Positions 16,564 through 20,354 of a stretch of DNA of 20,354 nucleotides are shown here, in pieces; positions within the stretch are counted from its first letter, which is position 1; each line of letters opens with the position of its first letter. The translations under genes and the position numbers were made by a program. Location: contig JANBTH010000336.1 of NCBI GenBank assembly GCA_027578815.1, positions 1-20,354 of the forward strand, read 5' to 3'. This DNA is from Coemansia sp. RSA 1804 (Eukaryota > Kickxellomycota > Kickxellomycetes > Kickxellales > Kickxellaceae). The notes beneath the pieces are model-generated. The model saw nothing but the letters and a program-made list of their open reading frames with translations, was not told the origin of the DNA and did no database searches.

Positions 16564-19273
16564 TCAAACGCACGATGTTAGGAATATACGTGTCCGGTAG
16601 TTGTTTTCAAGACTGACTAGCGGTGGCGGGTCTTCCAGCGATTCCAGACACTTTTGCATCGGCACCATCTGGCCCTCCTCCTCCTCCTCCTCCTCATCCT
16701 CCTCCTCATTATATTCGCCACCACTTGCACCGTAACGCTGCTGTCCTCCATCCGCCAGATCCTCCACCGCCGCCGCCACCAGACGCCGGCTATTGGCTGG
16801 CTCGTTGGGCATCCATGCATCCGAGTACAGCGCCAGGTACTTTTGTAGCAAGTACAGGTCATTCAGTGGCAGCGTCACGCTGTTGCCGTCCCCTCCTCCT
16901 CCTTGGCCACTTCCTTTGCTTGGCTGCCGCTGTCTCTGCCGCCTGATGTCGTCAGCCTCGCCTTCGCTGTGTTCCCTGTGCCCCAGATTGCCGTAAATCG
17001 AGTCCACGCTAAGACTGCCGGTTGTGCTTGTTCCCGCGCTTGCACTCTCTCCGCTGTTACCAACGCTGCTTCCCGCATCCGCACTGCTGCTGCCGGTAGT
17101 GTTGTTATTGGTGCTGCTGGCATCTGCTGCGCCCTGACCGGTGCCAATACTTTGGTGATTTTCTGTCCTTGTCCTTCTTACACCTCCTCCTTCCTCTCCG
17201 ACTGCATCAGATGGAACCAAGCGCGAAGGCGTCGTATTCAATGATATTATCTCGTTCCGCAGCCGCTGGCGCCGACTCTTTCTCCTTTTTTCCTGCTTCT
17301 CGTGCTTGCTGTGTCTGCCCGGCCTTGGCATGCTCTTAATTTTATAAATACTGACACCGCCAACATCCACAGAACCGCCATGAGGTGGTGGCGGTAAAAC
17401 AGACGTCTCTTGCGACCCCTCATCGTCGCCGCCGTTGCCATCGCCATCTCTGTCTTCGTTCCGGCCGTCCAGTATGTCAAACAACTCTCCGCCACTACCA
17501 TCGTCGCCTTCGTTGCTTGTTAGCGATGCCAGGAACCTGTGGAACCTGTTCACGTTGGCCTTTATGAACTTGCGCGAGTCGAGGGGCCATTCCTCGGGCA
17601 GCTTGGCCGAGTAGTTCGACAGCCGCTGGATCAGCCGTGCCACCAGCTTCAGGTTGGTCTTGACGGCCCCAACGGGCTCGTCTTTAAGCAGCCCGTAATG
17701 GTTGGGCGAGGTCAGCGCAGCGTTGATGAACCGAAGGAAGAATATACCACCGACCAGGGAGTACCCCTTTGTCTGGTCCACCTGCGGGAACTTGGCCTTT
17801 GTAGCCCTCAGCGTGCTTGCGCATATCGATAAAAGCCCCGCCGGTATGCGGTGCCGGGTACCGATTATATCGTACAAGCAGTGGGACGCTATGTGTGCAA
17901 TGTACCGCTGTCGCCGTCGACTGAGGTTCTGTACTTCCGTGTAGCTTGCAGCTTCCACTGCGCCTACTACGGGCGGCAGGCGCCGGGTTGATCCGAGCGA
18001 CCGCACCCAGTCCTGGTATGCTGATGCAAGCTCGGGATCAAGACTGACTTTGCCAAGCCCCAGGATCGTCTCGATGGTTGGCCCAACGGCTAGCTGCAGA
18101 TAATCCAAACACGTCTTTTTTCTACATCATAGACGATGAAGTACAATAAACCAGATGCCGGCTTGGTTGGGTTAGCGAAAAGCATTGCGCGTGAAATCAA
18201 ATAAATGTACGCACTATACCATACACGGAGAAGATGGCGAGATCCTAAAAACAAAAAAGCAATAATGATCTTCTTGAGATCTAACACTCGCTTACTTTAG
18301 ATATGCGGACAACATGTGAACGCTGGAAGCGTCATTGCGCATCACTGTGTCGATGGAACTAGTACGGCCGATCTCCAGCTTGATGATTTCCTACACAATA
18401 TTGCAGCAAATAAAACAAAAAAGTAAATAAATAATGCCCTTCGCTTATTAGCTTGTGTTGTTATGATCAATATAACGGAATCCCAAAAAGAAGGAATATT
18501 GTCATCACCGTCAATCAGATCCATCAAATCACAATCCATCGGAAGATAAAAATGACAATCGATGGTAAATCAACAATAAACTGTTAAATTAGTCCACGAC
18601 GATCGCATAATGTTTTTGCCGGTATTCACATATAACACGCATATGGAACAAGTAAAAAACACGGCCTGCCATTGCAATTTGCTTATTGAGAGATACTCAC
18701 CGAAAACAAAGATGTTAGGGCCAACTCGTGGACCTGTGAAACAAACAGCGAATCAAGCAAAATGGCCAGCAACCCGTCACACTCGTAATGCTTGACGCTG
18801 TGGATGATCCGCGAAAGGTAGTACGGGTTATGGATCAGCATGGTAAGCATCCTGCTGTACAGACCGGCTCTCCTGGGGCTGAACATGACGTCAGCCGGAA
18901 TAGCAGCATTCAGGTTCCTGACAGACCCAACGACCACACCACCGCTCTCCAGTATTGCGCCAGAGCCTGTGGCACGAGCCCCACCGCCACCGGCCAATCC
19001 GTCGGAATCACCACGGCCTTTGCGCAGACCGCACCAAAGCCGTCCCAGCAGACCAGCCAGACCAGATGACAATTTGTTGCCCGTGTCGTCTTTAGATATA
19101 TTGGCATTGGCAGTAGATGTGTACTTTCCGGAATTAGAGTTTGCTTTACGGGTGTTTATCTCTCCAAGTTTAACAAGTGTTTCGGGTTTATCCATTATGG
19201 AGGGCATAACATCAATATAGTAGCCATTGAGTTTGGCGCCGTTGTTATTGCTGTTGTATAAGCCTCTACTCAT
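16564..19273 (-). CDS. Ras GTPase-activating protein (Ras-GAP), three exons
   Basis: Exons 18701-19273, 18296-18390 and 16564-18121 give about 741 aa. Introns are GTGAGT..TGTAG (310 nt, phase 0) and GTAAGC..TGTAG (174 nt, phase 2). The GAP domain spans about residues 140-420. The arginine finger is in VMRND (Arg209, exon 2), the YLQLAVGPTIETIL helix starts exon 3, and the FLR signature is FFLRFINAALTSP (Arg353), followed by KTNLKLVARLIQRLSN. The domain stimulates GTP hydrolysis by Ras-type GTPases, switching off Ras signalling (cAMP or MAPK in fungi). N-terminal residues 1-125 and roughly 430-640 are disordered, rich in Gly, Ser and Asp, with a basic patch (KQEKRRKSRRQRLR). A helical segment LPLNDLYLLQKYLALY resembles the region after the GAP domain in IQGAP/NF1-like proteins. 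A Glu/Asp run near the C-terminus is encoded by a CTC/CCT repeat on the plus strand (16676-16712). Yeast-like or fission-yeast-like orthology is not resolved. Confidence 0.88.
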
Positions 19274-20354
19274 AAGAAGAAGAAGAATGGATTGCTAATA
19301 AAGGAAAGCAAACAAAAAAGGCGTAATAAGGACTTGCGGTTTCTGTAACAAAAAAAGAGGAGAGATGAGTAGCCTTTTAAAAGGTAAAAAGTGTGGAGAG
19401 ACAAAGTAAGAGAGTTTAGATGGAAATAGTGTGTAGAAAAAAGTAACTGAAAAAAGAACCAAGCCACATACAGATCCCCCGTCTCTTGCCTTATTTTTCC
19501 TCCTTTTCCTTTTTGACAATACCAAGGTAAGTGAATGGAAGGGAAAGAAAAGAATGGAGTATATAAAACCAAAAAGAGAGTACGATGGAAAAAAGGAGAA
19601 TAAGATTATAGTTGACACCTTGATGGAAGAGGAGAAGGAAAAAAAAAAGAATATTGGTACGAGCTAGACTCGTTGTTGTCGCCACACTTGTTTCGGGTTT
19701 CTTTTTTGACGCTGTTCGTTTTTTTGATGATACTGATATATTTAGATATGTGTGTCAGGAGGAAGGCAATACAAAGAATAATAGAGCGAAGGGTTTAGAG
19801 GCAAATGTGCGAGAGTAAGAAGAAAGCAGAGGGAAAAGCGGACTTTGAAAGACAATAGTATTGTGGTTGAAAAGTAGGAATAGGCATATAACAAGAAAAG
19901 AATATATAGCAATTGCGAGATAAGAGAAATAGAAAAAAAGAGAGAATGTGTACAGAGTCGATAGACCAGGCAAAGAGCGAGAAGAAGACTATAGGAATAG
20001 GAGCACCATATAAAAGCAAGAGAGAGAAGGAAAAGAGGAACTGCTAGTGAAGAAGAGGAGGGGGAATGAAATAGGGATTATCCCCCTTATATTCAACTAA
20101 GATTTTCGTTGGTGTAATAAATTGATGCAGAAGGTCCTTAATTATTACTTTTTGGGGTATCTAGTTGTGCGCTTTGGTAGTGAGAAAGAAAAAACTAGAG
20201 GAGAAAATGATGTGCAATAAGCAGCAAACAGTCACAGTGGAAAAAATAAAGATGTGCAGAGAGAAGATGAAAAAACGAAGGAAAAGGAAAAGAGCGGAAA
20301 GAAAAACTCTTGGCTGATGATGAAGAGAAAAGAATGTGAGAATGTAGTGCGTTT
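19274..20354. other. Purine-rich upstream region of the Ras-GAP gene
   Basis: About 1.1 kb to the window end, heavily A/G-rich on the plus strand and therefore C/T-rich in the direction of Ras-GAP transcription. The many open minus-strand frames here are Phe/Leu/Ser-rich translations of that bias and are not genes. It probably holds the promoter and a long pyrimidine-rich leader. No other feature is seen before the end of the window. Confidence 0.5.

Noticed and set aside
18342..18539. Acidic minus-strand frame beginning MDCDLMDLIDG inside Ras-GAP intron 1, also with CTGA and GTGATGA motifs resembling D'/C' boxes
   Set aside because: The GAP domain joins naturally across the intron without it. 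For a snoRNA, a proper terminal D box, closing stem and rRNA-complementary guide could not be found.
19274..20019. Several overlapping minus-strand Phe/Leu/Ser-rich frames
   Set aside because: They are translations of a pyrimidine-rich upstream region, overlap in several frames and show no domain or conserved pattern.

Overview
The window looks like a stretch of nuclear genome from a fungus. Genes are short and compact. Introns are about 90-315 nt with GTAAGN or GTGAGT donors and YAG acceptors. The protein set is fungal or opisthokont: Snu13, alpha-arrestin, Ras-GAP, a BAHD-fold transferase and a secreted GDSL esterase. The AAA-ATPase-like plus PD-(D/E)XK protein suggests an early-diverging lineage (for example Kickxellomycotina), but this is a low-certainty inference with no phylogeny behind it. 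I saw no tRNA, rRNA, CRISPR array, intact transposon or plasmid feature.

Layout from left to right. Positions 95-1021 (minus) hold a small BED zinc-finger protein with one intron. Positions 1022-2597 have no gene I can support. Positions 2598-3125 (plus) encode a small secreted, cysteine-free, alanine-rich protein. Positions 3555-4253 (plus) are SNU13, whose first coding exon is only the ATG; its 315-nt intron carries a well-supported box C/D snoRNA candidate (3631-3740). Positions 5454-6554 (plus) encode a secreted GDSL/SGNH esterase. Positions 6968-9877 (plus) encode a nuclear-looking AAA-ATPase-like/PD-(D/E)XK nuclease protein whose reading frame breaks at a canonical -1 slippery heptamer. 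Three minus-strand genes follow: a BAHD-type acyltransferase with a substituted catalytic histidine (10123-11628), an alpha-arrestin with a PPxY motif (12365-14521) and a three-exon Ras-GAP (16564-19273). The last kilobase is purine-rich on the plus strand and is probably the leader/promoter of the Ras-GAP gene.

The genes are mostly unrelated single-copy loci. The clear functional link is inside SNU13: Snu13 (15.5K in animals) is the core protein that binds the kink-turn of box C/D snoRNAs, and the intron of its own gene appears to encode one. The guide in that RNA is an 11-nt match to the conserved large-subunit rRNA segment GUGAGCUGGGU next to the peptidyl-transferase centre. By the D'+5 rule it targets the A equivalent to yeast A2946, the site guided in yeast by snR71. 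The second notable object is the frame break in the ATPase/nuclease gene, which is either a programmed frameshift, a one-base assembly error, or recent inactivation.
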